NCBI RefSeq assembly: GCF_018320785.1
Contig: NC_054878.1
Location: forward strand, 43,623,023-43,687,022
Source of the DNA: Cheilinus undulatus
Taxonomy: Eukaryota; Chordata; Actinopteri; Labriformes; Labridae
Length of the DNA stretch: 64,000 nt
Reading direction: 5' to 3'
Shown piece after piece: positions 31,601 through 43,050 of this stretch. Numbering within the stretch: the first letter of the stretch is position 1; each line of letters starts with the position of its first letter. The notes under the pieces are model-generated. The model worked only from the letters and a program-made list of their open reading frames with translations, was not told where the DNA came from and ran no database searches. The translations under genes and the position numbers were made by a program.

Positions 31601-34600
31601 ATGGGGCACCAGTGAACCCACATTAGAGTGTTCTCTGCTGAGATACAGAGGTTTGAGTTCCTGTCAACCAAACAGTCTCCGCTGGGTGAATGAGACAGGA
31701 GCTGTGATTACTGATGGTGTTACAGAGAGTTCCAGAGATGCAGACTGTTTCTCTGACCTGAATGTGACGCATCAGATCAGCAACAACGGGAAATTCAGCT
31801 GCCAGTCTGTTAACGAGGAGAACAATGTGGAGATACAGGCCGACTACACACCTTTCCAACCAGGTAAGATTACATGATAAATCTAATTAGAGAAAGCTGA
31901 GAGTTCCACTTTGACCCAAACATGACTGTCACACTATGAAAAATCATCCATTTGGACCCCCTCACTTTGACTGGGTCACAACTGTCTGTGCTATTTTCAA
32001 TCAAATCTAATCCTAAATAGAACAATTAAACTAATGAAACTCCCCACCACACTTTTACTGCTACCCTGTAATCCTTCTGCTTTCTCACTGAGAGAACGTC
32101 TGCTTTAGAGAAACTCCACGTCCTGTTTTCACTGCAACCTGTAGTCTGCCTGTGTAACGAGCCGCCTCAAAACAGACAGCAGAACCACGTAGAGCATTAA
32201 TCACCTAAACTGTCACTACAAGTCTGACATTTATCTAAATGTTGGTAATAAACTCACCTGTTGCTTCTAACCTTGTTGTTGATCACTTACAAGCAGCCAC
32301 ATTGTTTGGTGAGCAAAACACTAATGCTAGAAAACAGAGTAACTCTGTGACTGTTGGGTGGTCTTCAGAGTGACTCTACAATTTTTCTTCATGTATGAAC
32401 ACAGGAATGCTTTTCTTGCTCAGTGTTGTTGTATGTACAAAATCAGCTGAGAAAAAATTGATTTCCCACAGACAAATGTAGCTCCTACAGCCTTGAATTT
32501 CTCATGTACTAGTTTATATAGCACCACGCATCCTGCAGGAAAAACAAGAGCCATTTTTTTCATTTCCCTTTACCAAATTTATCTGCTTCTTGGAAATGAT
32601 TACATCTATTTTTGAGTTTTTACTCAGAAAAAACTTCATCCTGTTAACACTCCTGACTCATCCATCAGCTGTGCATTTCAGGTGATGGCTTGATTTGAGC
32701 TGCAGCAGCTTAGTTCAGACTCCAGAGAGATGCTCTCCTTATCTCTGATGTTATGATAAAGAGTCAGCACAGAGTGTTGCAAGGGTTTCTGTAAGATTAA
32801 AAAAATAAAACAAGACACGTACATCAGTAAATGGGTGCTGGGTTCTAAAGAAAGCTGAACGAAAACTATGTGGTCTGGAAGGAAGCTCATGTTTTTCAAG
32901 CATTTATTTGCAAGAAGTGACTTATGGACCAACGTGCTCTTCCTCAGCCTGGTGAATGTTTCTGAGTCTCCATCTTAATAACCATGGGTAAGCTCAAGTC
33001 GGCAGTCTGTGGTGTACCAGCTGTGTTTCTCACTCCTCATCATCTCTACAGGAACTCGGTGTAAGACGACCGCTAAAGCTGACATCGTGCTGCTGGTGGA
33101 CGAGTCCGGGAGTATCTACCCTGAAGAATTCAGAACCATACTCAGCTGCATCGCTGACATAGTTGGAATGTTTGACATTGGCCCTGACAGAGTTCAGATC
33201 GGTAAAACTTTCACCTTAGTCAGACCAAACTGGTCTCAACATTCCTGTTTTAGCCGTAGAACAGATGAGATCACATGATCTTCACCTTCCTCATCCATAG
33301 TTTTGACTGTTTTATAACTGGTTTTGAAAACTGTGCTATGGCTGAAACAGGTTTTCTCTATGTTGGTGCAACAGTGTCTCTTTTTAGTTCCTGTGGTTTT
33401 TACCCCTCACTGTGTCTTTTCTGCAGGTCTGACTCTGTACAGTTTTGAGCCAAGGACCCAGTGGCACCTGAACGCCCACAGAACCAAGGAATCCCTGATG
33501 AATGATGTTAATAAACTGCAGCAAATAGGAGGCGGCACCCAGACAGGTAAGAAGAGCATTGTGGGATCATATGATCAATCTAGTGTTGTCAGGATACCAG
33601 ATTTTTTAATCTGATCTGATTTTAGTAAAATCAATATCAGTACATTTTTAAATACCACAGAAACAAATGTAGAAGTCAAATCATTCAGACAAACTCCTGT
33701 GCACAGTCTACAGTACACAAATTTGTATTTATGGGATTTTGGTGTAACTGGGAAGTCCCACCATCAGATCCTTGCTGTCAAGCTCCTCTATCATGTCTGG
33801 GTCCAGCGGGGCGCCCTGGTTGCCCACATTCAGGGAGGTGTGTATTTGTATCTGTAATTTTTAGACCCTCTCTACTTTCACATCCAGAGACTTTTAAAAA
33901 TCAGCACAGAGAAGTGGAGAACAGAGAGAGGAAGCTAACTGAAACTAACTTTTCTGTTGGTTTTGCTTCTTCCTCTTCTTCGTTGGTTGTTCATAGCAGT
34001 TGGGTTGTATTTGTATAAAAATAATAATGAAAAGAACAGAAAAGAGTTGACCGTCTGAGTAAACCTCTGACCTCCTTTCTTACAGGACGGGCTCTGACAC
34101 ACATCCTGGAGAATGACTTCCAACCCAACGTTGGGATGCGAGAGGACTCACGAAAAATTGTCATCCTCTTTACAGATGGACAAGCCCAGGACGACGTTAT
34201 CATGCCGTCACAAAACCTGAGGGATAATGGCATCGAGCTGTACGCCATCGGTGAGATTTTTTAATGAGTGTTTGTCATCATAGTTAAGAGAATTCAGAGA
34301 TACAACAAGGTTTGAAATTTACAGAACGCGTCAGAAGCATACTTAAGGTACCAAACACACTGAGTTGAAAATCAATCAATAAATCTTTATTTAGCATTTT
34401 TCAAACTAAACAATGTAGAACAAAGTGTTTTACAAACAAATACATTAAAAGAAACATGACCCTTACTAAACCATTAAGTTGTTTGGAGTGAAGTTCCTGG
34501 AACTAAAAGTTCCTGGAACTTTTGGTCAAAAAGTGTCTCAGGTGGAGGTGGCAGCATGACTCACAGGCTGTTGGTCTTCACTTCACCATCATGAGTTCAA

Positions 34601-36887
34601 AGTTAAACTGACGTATTTCAGCTGACAGGATTACAACCTCCACATGGTGAAACAGAAGGTTCTAGAAGAACCACAGAGCTTCTCTGAAACTGCACAGTGT
34701 GGACTTTACTGAACACAAGAGAAATCTTCACAAAGGCTTGTGTTGTGTATGTTCTATTGTAAATAGATCTTTGGTTGATAATGAGATAATGGGAAGACCT
34801 TGCTTTTGAACATTTTGTTCATTTGTATGTTAGAATTTGGTCGTCAAAATTCTTCTGGTAGTCTTTAGGTAGATAGCATAATGTTTGTTTCTCAACTTAC
34901 TAACCACAGTTTTCTCTCAGGTGTGGGTGATGCTAATCAGACAGAGTTGAAGTCCATCGTCTCTGACCCACATGACACTCACATGTACATCGTCAATGAC
35001 TTTGATGATCTGCTGGACATCACCAACAGTCTCACTGACAACCTGTGTGACAGCATCAAGGGTCCAGGTAAGGAGGGAGACTCAACATGACCCACTTATG
35101 AAAATCTACAACAAACTTGTAGACTTCAGTGATGCAGGAGTGTTTTTCCTGACAGTGGCTCTTTGACTCCTAAGAGTTAAAACTCTTCAGTGTTAGGATT
35201 AAATGTTTGTGATTTTCTCTCTTTATTTATATTTCAGAATCATTTCTGACTCAAATGGAGCTCAGCCCCTGATGTTTTCAGCCTCTTCTCTCTTTCTTTC
35301 CAGTACGCAGCAGTCAGAAAGACTTCTATCACTTCTCCCTACCTGAACAAGACGTCACCCTGCCCTGTGGTACTCCGTCCCCCTCTGGACCTCTCCCATG
35401 CTCCGACATGTCCTGGTTTTATAGCAGAGCTTCATCAGAGGCTTTTACTGAGGCCAACGAAGGAAAGGTTAATCCTAGGTCCCTCCGAGCTGGTCGGCTG
35501 AGTTTGGACTCCGACTGTTCTTTGGTCATCAAACGTGTCACTGATGAGGATGTTGGTCTCTACACGTGTGGCCGTAATTATGATGATCGTTACAGCGTCA
35601 GAGTGTATCTCAGTCTGTTTTTAAGTAAGTCTCATTTCATTATCATCAGTTTAAAGTATTGCACAGCACTCAACCTCAGAAACATCAGTTATCATCTGAC
35701 AGACAAGACTTTAGACTTCCAGTGTAGCCAGCAGATATCTGATATGTGGGCTTAACCTTCCTCTTCTATCTAATGGTCACTTTCTAAATTAGCATTCATT
35801 ACCAGATCTTAGTCCTACTTCAGTCCTGGTTGTTATGCTAAAAAGGACAAAGATAAGATGAGACTTGTCAGGGTCATGTCAACTTAAATTCAGATGTCAA
35901 ATATCTTTAAATTGAGATTTTGATCTTTTTCCTTCAGTCTCTCCAAAACCGACAGACTCTGATCCAACGAGCAACAATGAACTCCAGTTAGAGTGTTCTC
36001 TGTTCAGATTCAGAGATCTTCATCTTTGTCCACCATACCGTCTCCTCTGGGTGAATGAGACAGGAGCTGAGATTACTGACGGTGTTACAGAGACTTTCAG
36101 AGATGAAGGCTGTTTCTCTGACCTGAATGTGACTCGTCAGAGCGGACACAACAAGACATTCACCTGCCAGGTTGTTGATGAGGAGAACAATGTGGAGATA
36201 CAGGCCGACTACACACCTGTCTTCACAGGTAGGACCATTATTTATGCTTCAACAAGATCTGTGGAACAAAACAGATGACAAGACAGATAGAAGTGTAGGG
36301 TAGAAGATGTTTTCTAAAGAGCTGCCACTGTGGTGACCAGAATGCCAGGGTTAATAATTCAATCAGAGCCTTCTTAACTAACAGATATCCTTACATGTTC
36401 AGTTACAGTTATTCACTTATGAATGTTTCTTTTTCTCATAAAACTTCAACAGACTGGTCTCCTCTGAGCTCCATCATGCTCGTTCTGCGTATTTCAGCTC
36501 TTGTTTTGATGATCGTGAGCACTGTTTTGGTCTTCACCCTCAGAGGTGAGGAAATAAACACCATCAATGTGGCAGAAATAGTTCAAACTAATCATATGTA
36601 AAACATTAATGCTGCTATTTACTTCCAGGTAACATCAAACCACGGCGTAAAGAAACCAGCGTGAGTTTAAACTAACTCCTACCATGTGTGACATTTCTTC
36701 TGACTGATGAAACCTCTGAGACGATGGACTCTGCAGAGTTTGCTCTGTTGACTCTTGTTGTTTTGAATCTCATGTGTTGTGTTGTATTTCACAGATGCAT
36801 GAGGATGTCATTGAAGCCGACAATGAAAATGATGAAGCATTTGGTGCTGCTTCCATCGAACTGCAACAACTTCCAGATCAAGATTAA
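28639..36887 (+). CDS. Copy 2: intact Ig-Ig-VWA-Ig-Ig transmembrane receptor
   Basis: Twelve exons: 28639-28684, 30996-31316, 31573-31863, 33052-33201, 33427-33546, 34086-34250, 34921-35067, 35304-35624, 35938-36228, 36453-36545, 36629-36660 and 36795-36887. The spliced coding length is 2070 bases (689 residues), open throughout. Approximate layout: signal 1-15, V1 16-122, C1 123-219, VWA 220-413, V2 414-520, C2 521-617, transmembrane 625-646, tail 649-689. The VWA metal site is complete. The tail has no tyrosine, and Arg 630 lies inside the membrane segment, as in receptors that pair with acidic signalling adaptors. The start was chosen because ATG at 28639 gives a hydrophobic leader with a phase 1 donor; the ATG at 28632 reads a non-signal frame. 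The ligand and partner are unknown. This is the reference copy of the family. Confidence 0.88.
28905..29235 (+). mobile_element. tRNA-derived SINE
   Basis: A box A-like ggttagcgctgtcgcctca is followed by a box B-like ggttctcttcccg. The body with ggcttcctcccacc and gctgggataggctccagccc ends at atggatggatgg, a common fish SINE. The same insertion is in the leader introns of copies 3 and 4, so it predates those duplications. Confidence 0.8.
30230..30480 (+). mobile_element. L1/Tx1-like LINE reverse transcriptase fragment
   Basis: The + strand reads [14 protein letters not shown]-like wording near 30300-30345 and FKYLGI near 30420, motifs of L1-type reverse transcriptase. Stops and frame changes show it is dead. 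It is shared with copy 3 at 41715-41960. Confidence 0.6.
30996..31316 (+). CDS. Copy 2 V1 exon: Ig V-like domain
   Basis: 321 bases, phase 1-1, tccag acceptor and gtaagt donor. The four cysteines are [18 protein letters not shown] and LYTC: the standard V pair plus an inner extra pair. It lacks the N-terminal and CDR3-loop cysteines of copy 1. [12 protein letters not shown] and AEDVGLYTC are the classical V-set end motifs. Confidence 0.88.
31573..31863 (+). CDS. Copy 2 C1 exon: Ig C-like domain
   Basis: 291 bases, phase 1-1. The cysteines are at LECSLL, SSCQPN, DADCFS and FSCQSV. The Trp block is [15 protein letters not shown] and the exon ends [12 protein letters not shown]. Sequons are in NETG and LNVTHQ. 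Two residues more than copy 1 C1. Confidence 0.88.
31864..33051. other. Intron between C1 and VWA of copy 2
   Basis: It has no gene or clear element and aligns with 43342-44467 of copy 3 over its length. Confidence 0.5.
33052..35067 (+). CDS. Copy 2 VWA domain (four exons)
   Basis: Exons are 33052-33201, 33427-33546, 34086-34250 and 34921-35067, all phase 1-1, giving about 194 residues. The MIDAS is complete: DESGS, GGGTQTG with its Thr, and LFTDG with its Asp. [51 protein letters not shown] and [13 protein letters not shown] give a FACIT-collagen-like pattern. The domain ends near LCDSIKGP before V2. Confidence 0.9.
35304..35624 (+). CDS. Copy 2 V2 exon: second Ig V-like domain
   Basis: 321 bases, phase 1-1. 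The motifs are [37 protein letters not shown] and [11 protein letters not shown]. Compared with V1 it has a RASSEAF segment after the core Trp. The donor is a|gtaagt. Confidence 0.88.
35938..36228 (+). CDS. Copy 2 C2 exon: second Ig C-like domain
   Basis: 291 bases, phase 1-1. It keeps four cysteines ([27 protein letters not shown]), with sequons NETG, LNVT and NKTF, and ends with DYTPVFT. The donor g|gtagga is intact; copy 3 has lost it. Confidence 0.88.
36453..36887 (+). CDS. Copy 2 transmembrane and cytoplasmic exons
   Basis: The transmembrane exon 36453-36545 encodes [20 protein letters not shown] with an Arg inside the hydrophobic run. The tail exon 36629-36660 is basic (IKPRRKETS). The last exon 36795-36887 is acidic ([16 protein letters not shown], ending LPDQD). 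There is no tyrosine, so no ITIM or ITAM. Signalling would need a partner. Confidence 0.85.
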
Positions 36888-37309
36888 GTCAAGAGAAAGT
36901 CACAGCTTCCCTTCCGGTCCCCTGAAGATTATTGAATTAAGAAAATGTGAGGAAAATGTTTAATGGTATTTACAGTGTCTTTTCATTTTCACAAATTCCT
37001 AAAGGAACCCTAAAATTAACTGAGGTTAAGCCGTTTTGTTCTGGATTTTCTTGGTGTTTGACCAGTTTCACAAAAATCCACCTGTCAGCCATTACTAGTA
37101 AATAAGAAGCATGATAAACACACTCATCAGTCCATTCTTGATTAGAACTGTTGATTACGGTGTCAACCTACCAATTTCCCTGCCTGGATATTAAAAACAA
37201 AAGAGCTGTTTACTGCCTGTGTTTTTCACCAATCAGGATTAGACATATTTAACTTTAACCCCGTGATGAACAACATGACAGCCCTAGAAATATGTGGCTA
37301 AAATATCTC

Positions 37310-38180
37310 AGTCGCCCTCTTGTGGCTGGCTGTGGTATAGGTGGAAGGGACTGAATTTTCTGCTGATGTCTCTTGTTCCCTTTTTCATGAGCTCTTTGAA
37401 AGTCTGTACCGCTCTCTCACCTAGGCCGTTAGATGAAGGATGATCAGGAACCGCTGTGTCTGATTCCATGTAGTGTTATAAACGCTTTCATTTGTTCACT
37501 GACAAAACACTGGGCGTTGTCAGACACAATCGTCTCTGGTGTGCCATGTGTGCTGAAACTGATTCTAAGGTGGTTTACAGTCATTTCTGATGTAGCAGAG
37601 CTCACTGGGTTTACCTACAGCCACTTTGAGTGTGCATCAACAGTTAACAAGAACATTTTACACATTAAAGATCCTCAATAATCAATGTGGAGTCTTCTCC
37701 AAGGATTCTCAGGCCACTCCAAAGTAGTCCACATAGTGGAGCCTCTCTGTGCTCCTGGCATGTGCTGCATGACTTTACCTTGTTTTCCATGTGGCTGTAC
37801 ATTTGAGGCCATGCGGCTCATCCCAGGATGCGCTTAATGCAGCTGCTCCATCAAAGATGCTCGTCCTTTCTCTGGTGGGACAATGCCGGCTCCCCACAGC
37901 ACACATCCATCCTGAACACTCAGGTCATGCTGTCTCTGTAAGGCAGAAAGTCTGTCCAGGTTATTCTGCCAGCCTCTCAAGATAAACTCACGTACCCTCC
38001 AGAGTTTTGGATCTTTTATTGTTTGCAGCTGGTCTGATGTCATTAGTGGGCTTTGGTCCTGATCCAACATTAGCACCATTTCATCAGATGATGGACCATT
38101 AGGTGTCTCTGAAAGTGGGAGATGACTGACAGAGTCAGCATTATCTTTGTCTTTTCCTCCTCTGTACATGATAACATGTT
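37310..38180 (-). mobile_element. Ty3/gypsy retrotransposon pol fragment
   Basis: The minus strand shows YRGGKDKDNADSVSHLPL (the RNase H end), then WRVREFILRGWQNN and DGCVLWGAGIVPPEKGR (the integrase N-terminal region). 37433-37640 reversed contains integrase core wording (SDNAQ and HPSSNGLGERAVQ-like). No LTRs are seen and the frames are broken. Copy 3 has the same fragment at 52850-53712. Confidence 0.75.
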
Positions 38181-38599
38181 GATCTTCTCAGCAGTACAGC
38201 CCACCTCACTGCTTTCATCTCATTGGTTCTTTGTTAATTGATGCCAAGGTCGGTCAGGAGGCGTGCAGAAAACACCTCCCAGCAAAGAACCTGTACCTGA
38301 AGATGGTCGAGGCATAGTCGAACACAGCCATACACAGTCAAAAATAGTCAGACTCATATTTTCAGAATTTTTTAAATGTTTCTTTCATTGGAGTGTAAAT
38401 CTCACCAAATGACCATGTTTACATTTTGCATTTAAATAATTCTATGTACATACTTTTATAAAAATGGGAAAAATATACCTCTCAGTTTCTGGTGACCCCC
38501 AATAGGGTCCTGAACCCCAGGCTGAGAACCTCTGCTTCAGACAGGACAGACAGTTTATAGCTAGGCCTGAAGTTGGAGAGCACAGAGAGGTCAGGAGAA

Positions 38600-39130
38600 T
38601 ATTTAAAATTCAATCAGAGAGGCAGACTGATAAAACAGCTCTACAAAGAGTCATTTTAGATATAAACATTAAAAACAGCTCAATGTCCTGGTCTAAATGT
38701 GGGACTGGACTTCTCTATTCTTAACTTCAGAAGAGCATTCCTCCATGCTAACTCTGTGAATTGTAAATATATATTTCTTTTATTATCGTTTCATTACTTT
38801 GACATCTTGTGCAGATTTAACCATTTGCTTTAACAGAGTTACTATTTAGCTGATCATGTGACTAGCAGTGATCATGTGACCTGATGTGAATCCTTAAAGG
38901 AAGCAGCTTGGTGGTCATTTTGTACTTACCCTACTGAAGGCCTGAAACATGTTGTCATGTTTGTATGAGTCTGTAGTCCTGATGAAATAAAGGCTTTTAT
39001 TAACAATCCCTCTGAGTGTCTCAGATCTCTTCAATAATTCAGAGCAGCCTTTCCCAGACTTCAGCATGCTGTGGCCCTCAGTGAAACCTGAAAATCTTCA
39101 GGGGTCCACCAAAACCCTCAGACAACCAAA
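38600..39130 (+). repeat. Copy 2 downstream trailer block
   Basis: It matches 25180-25815 and 54810-55385, with gcctgaaacatgttgtcatg, AATAAA and the following tctgagtgtctcagatctct. Shared position after each gene copy suggests it was part of the ancestral unit. Confidence 0.65.
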
Positions 39131-40086
39131 ACATGACTACCAAAGTATTTACCTCCATCATTGACTTCATATACAGAGAAACACTTTCAGAGACATTGTT
39201 GATAGGAAAGCCTCTGCAGAGTCACAAAGTCCACATAGACATAGACCATAGTGTTTATGTTTGATCAGGCATCTGCAAAGTCACTTTTATTTTCTTCTTT
39301 AATATTTATCTCTTTAAACACTGTGACCCTACAAATGCTTTCTGTCTCCAAAGGCACTGATCATTTCTTCTAATTGTGATGTGCCACAGTAGAATATTTA
39401 ACAGTGTCACCAGTTAATCCAACACCAGTTAAACCATGACACCGCTTTGACATCAAACACAGTATAAAGTTGATTCAGGAAATGAAGTTATTGTTTTATA
39501 TTTTAACCATTATTTCAATTCTAATAATAGGTTTATATATTTTATTTGTAGCAAATGTCCTCTTACGACCTGCAGTACCTCTGGAGCCCTCAGACTTTGG
39601 GAGGCACTGATTTGGAGGCTTGTTTGATGATTCAGAGTGGTAGCAGCACCTCTTACTATCTTCCTTGTTAGAAATAGCAGTGACTTCTACCTCAGATGTC
39701 CTGCAGGGGGCGTACACTCATTATTAACAGTCTGGTGGGTGTCTGGCAGTGTTAGAGCCTCCTGCAAATCTTGTAATGAAACTACAAAGTGTCATGGTAA
39801 ATCTGTTTGGGATAGACTATAGTTGATACCTCAGAGTGAATACAGCTCCTGTATTATTAGCTACAACTCCAACAACTCTGTGTTTGAGTCCTAATATCTG
39901 CTAGGTCACATGGCACATTCCTGACACATCATTTGGTCTGTTTGAGGGATGTATGTGTGTGAAGAGTGAGAGGACAAATGAGTAAATGCCTCTCATTCAA
40001 GTGTCGTTGACTTTCACAATAATAGCCCTCAGGCAGAATAAGAACTACAGACTTATTCTAAAGAATTTGTTAGAAGTAGAGTGTAT

Positions 40087-40282
40087 AGGGGAGTAGGTGG
40101 CCTCGTGGTTTAAGGCACGCCCCATATACGTGTACGGCCAGGGATCAAATCTGGCCTGAGGCCCTTTACTGCATGTCTCTCCCCTGCTCTCGTCCCTTTC
40201 AATGACTCTATCCACTGTCCTCTATCGTAACAAAGGCACAAAAGTGCCCTCAAAAAATCTTAAAAAAAAAAAAGAAGAAGTC
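40087..40282 (+). mobile_element. tRNA-like SINE insertion
   Basis: It is absent from the matching site of copy 2 (about 28030). It starts with a box A-like gtggcctcgtggtttaaggc, has a box B-like gggatcaaatctgg and ends in an A-rich run (aaaaaaaaaaa at about 40261-40272). The target duplication is not clear. Confidence 0.65.
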
Positions 40283-40669
40283 ACGTGTCTCTCCTTGATC
40301 CAGCTTAGTTTTAGCAGCAGTGCCGCTACCATGTTTACAGCTGCTTCTCTGACCACATTTAAAGCGACAGCGCACTTCTTTGAGTCATCATGGCCTTAGA
40401 CGAGAGAATCATCAGGTAGAACACACCTTTAGACAGACGTTTAGGCTGATTTTAATGAGTCGCTGTTGAGTTGATCCGTTGCAGCTCACAGCTTGTGTTA
40501 AAGCCTCAAACAGGCCAACAGAGATGCTCTGCATGCTCTGCTCTGCATGTTGCTGTTATTACAGACATCAGACTTGGAGAGGAGAGAACACTCCTCCATA
40601 AAATATCAAATTAGAGAAATGAGATGAACTAATTTCATTCATGTTCACTGCACCTGAAAAGATTACGAT

Positions 40670-40877
40670 ATTTCTTGCATTGATGTAAAATTCTCTGAAA
40701 TAACCCTCCGCCCTAAAACTTTCTGGGTATTTTTCCTTGACGTGTCTGATGCTGTATTAAAATGAGCTTATCTCAGAAACTTAACTACATTAAAGGAAAT
40801 TGCACAACCATCTCAACTTCAGTTCAAACAAGGAAACACCTCGAGAACTTTGCCAGTTTCCTCAGACCAGATGGAGG
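40670..40877 (+). promoter_or_regulatory. Conserved upstream block of copy 3
   Basis: It aligns with 28440-28638, keeping attgcacaac, the gcttatctcag GATA-like word and tttcctcagaccag just before the leader. No experimental support can be read from sequence. Confidence 0.4.
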
Positions 40878-40923
40878 ATGGCTCTGCTGGGGTTGGTCTT
40901 CATTTTTGTGCTCCGGTTTGGCG
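40878..40923 (+). CDS. Copy 3 leader exon
   Basis: It encodes MALLGLVFIFVLRFG plus one base, with donor g|gtaact. It resembles copy 2 except for three changes. Confidence 0.8.
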
Positions 40924-41149
40924 GTAACTACTCTCTTTCTATGATTTATCTTTACATGTGTTAAAGTGTGTCATGGTATAGATGTGCAAATGTATGCTGA
41001 TGATTGTGTTTAATATAAACATGTAAAATCAGCTGAGCTAGCAGCTAAGGAGTTAGTGGTCAGTCATGTCTGAGGTCTAATCTGAGCAGAACTAAAGGTT
41101 TGTTCTTCTGCTGTCAAAGCTCTTACATGTTTAGAGGATAATTGTATTG

Positions 41150-41478
41150 ACGGGCTGCAGAGCAGTGAAGGGTTAAGGCTGTCGCCTCACAGCATGAAGG
41201 TTCCTGGTTCTCTTCCCGTGAATGTGTCTGTTCTCTCTGACACTCTGGCTTCCTCCCACCACAAAAACATGCTTGTTAGGCTAATTAGTGACTCTAAATT
41301 GGCTGTAGGTGTGAGTGTGAGAGTGCCTGGTTGTTTGTGTCTGCATGTCAGCTCTGTTTCTGACTGGTGACCCGTCCAGTCCAGGATGTACCCCAGTTCT
41401 CGCCCAGTGACAGCTGGGATAGGCTCCAGCCCCCTGTGAACCTGAACGGGATAAGTGGTGTAGAAAATGGATGAATGC
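41150..41478 (+). mobile_element. tRNA-derived SINE in leader intron of copy 3
   Basis: This is the same insertion as 28905-29235, with the words gctgtcgcctcacagcatga and gctgggataggctccagccc. Confidence 0.8.
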
Positions 41479-41714
41479 ATCGTGTTTTGAAACATGGGAG
41501 GGTTCATTTTGTCAGCTATTTTAAATTTAGTTTAAATCTTAGTTGTAAGATTAAATGTTCTAGAGTTTCATTAAAGGTTTTAGTCCCTCACTCTTGCTTT
41601 AAAACCTCTTGCAGTTTCTTCTCATTTCTATTGTATTATTTCTATAAATCTCTTTTACATGTCCCAAGATCTCTGGAATATCATTCAGCTCATTTGTCTC
41701 CACCATAGGTCTGT

Positions 41715-41960
41715 AGTGGTGTGATTATTAACTCTGTCCCATGTAAAGATGTCCCTCTCACCTCTTATTGATTTAAAACAGAAGTTTGGACAGCTCTCAG
41801 GGTTTAGGATTAACTGGGATCAGAGCATTCTTTAGCCACTTTCTGATGGCCTTGACCTCAAATATCTTAATAACCTACCCTTTAGAATTTCCACTGAGAG
41901 ATTTAAATATCTAGGAATAAATATTAGAAGAAGTCAAAAGCTCCTAGCCTTAATTATCCT
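41715..41960 (+). mobile_element. L1/Tx1-like LINE fragment in copy 3
   Basis: It aligns with 30230-30480 of copy 2 and reads FGQLSGF and FKYLGI on the + strand, with disrupted frames. Confidence 0.6.
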
Positions 41961-42492
41961 AACTTAGCACAATACGTAGGGAAATTTGTGTTTAATAGAT
42001 TGTTTCTTTGTTGTAGCAATGCTGCTTGACTATAAATATTATACTGTTGGAAAGCCCGTTTATTTCCCTTTTTTTAAATGGTGCCACATTTGTAAGGAAC
42101 ATGTTTTTGTGGGATGAGCAGCAGTGTCATTGTGAGTAAAATATGGATGTATGAGATTTAACTATCACTGACTCCTGTTTATATTTACATTGTACACAGT
42201 GTCCCAACTTTTTTGGAACTGGGGTTATAATTTTTCACCCCCTAATACAACACAGGTTGCACAAGCCACAGGTTACGAATCAGTCTGAGTCCCACTGTCA
42301 GATGGAACAAAAGTACATGAACACAGCAGAGTATGTGGAATTATTGGGTAAAGACATTATCCACCAAATCTGTAGATTTATTTTCATCTTTGTCAGCTCT
42401 TCAGAGATCAGATGTTAATGTCCAGAGAGATTCTGTGAAGTTTGATGTGAGCTTGGTTTCTGACTCTTCTTCTTCTCTTTGTGTCTTTCCAG

Positions 42493-42813
42493 TGGTCAAC
42501 AGTCAAGAGAAGATTTATCGCATTTTCCAACCTGAACAAGACGCCACCCTGCCCTGTGGCTCTCTGTCATCCTCTGGACCTCTGCAGTGCTCTGATATTT
42601 CATGGCTTTATAACAGAGATCCATCAGAGACCGTTATGGAGGCAAGCAGTGGGGAGGTGAAGCAGACGTCATCCCGAGCTGACCGGCTGAGTTTGGACTC
42701 CAACTGTTCTTTGGTCATTAAACGTGTCACTGCTGAGGATGTTGGTCTCTACACGTGTCGACAGGGTGACTCTGATCCTTACAATGTAAATGTGTATCTC
42801 AGTGTTTTTACAG
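42493..42813 (+). CDS. Copy 3 V1 exon: Ig V-like domain
   Basis: 321 bases, phase 1-1, nearly identical to copy 2 V1. The differences cluster at the CDR3-like end (RQGDSDPYNV against [10 protein letters not shown]) and one M to I change before KRVTAED. All four cysteines are kept. Confidence 0.85.
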
Positions 42814-43050
42814 GTAAGTCTCATTTCATGATTATAATAACGGATTTTTATGGAACAAAAGATTGCATTGTGTCCAACCTTCCATCTGCTGGTTTTGGTT
42901 TATCACCGGTACTATTATCAGATCTTATACCACTCTAGTCACGATTGTTTGGTCAAAAATAGAAAAAGTAGAAATTTGTCAGGGCCTTGTTTGGGTGTTG
43001 CAGACATATGTCAGAGCTTTTCCAACTAAGTAATGATCTTTTTCTTTCAG

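Larger units (their letters stand above)
27950..39850 (+). repeat. Segmental duplication unit holding copy 2
   Basis: It aligns with 40010-56075 from the upstream flank through all exons and introns to the 3' flank, including shared SINE, LINE and gypsy fragments at matching places. Copy 3 differs mainly by later insertions (three hAT elements, one SINE, about 0.7 kb near 53768-54490) and one exon deletion. Confidence 0.85.

Noticed and set aside
37834-38169. 111-residue minus-strand open frame as a host gene
   Set aside because: It reads as the RNase H/integrase junction of a Ty3/gypsy element, and the surrounding frames are broken.
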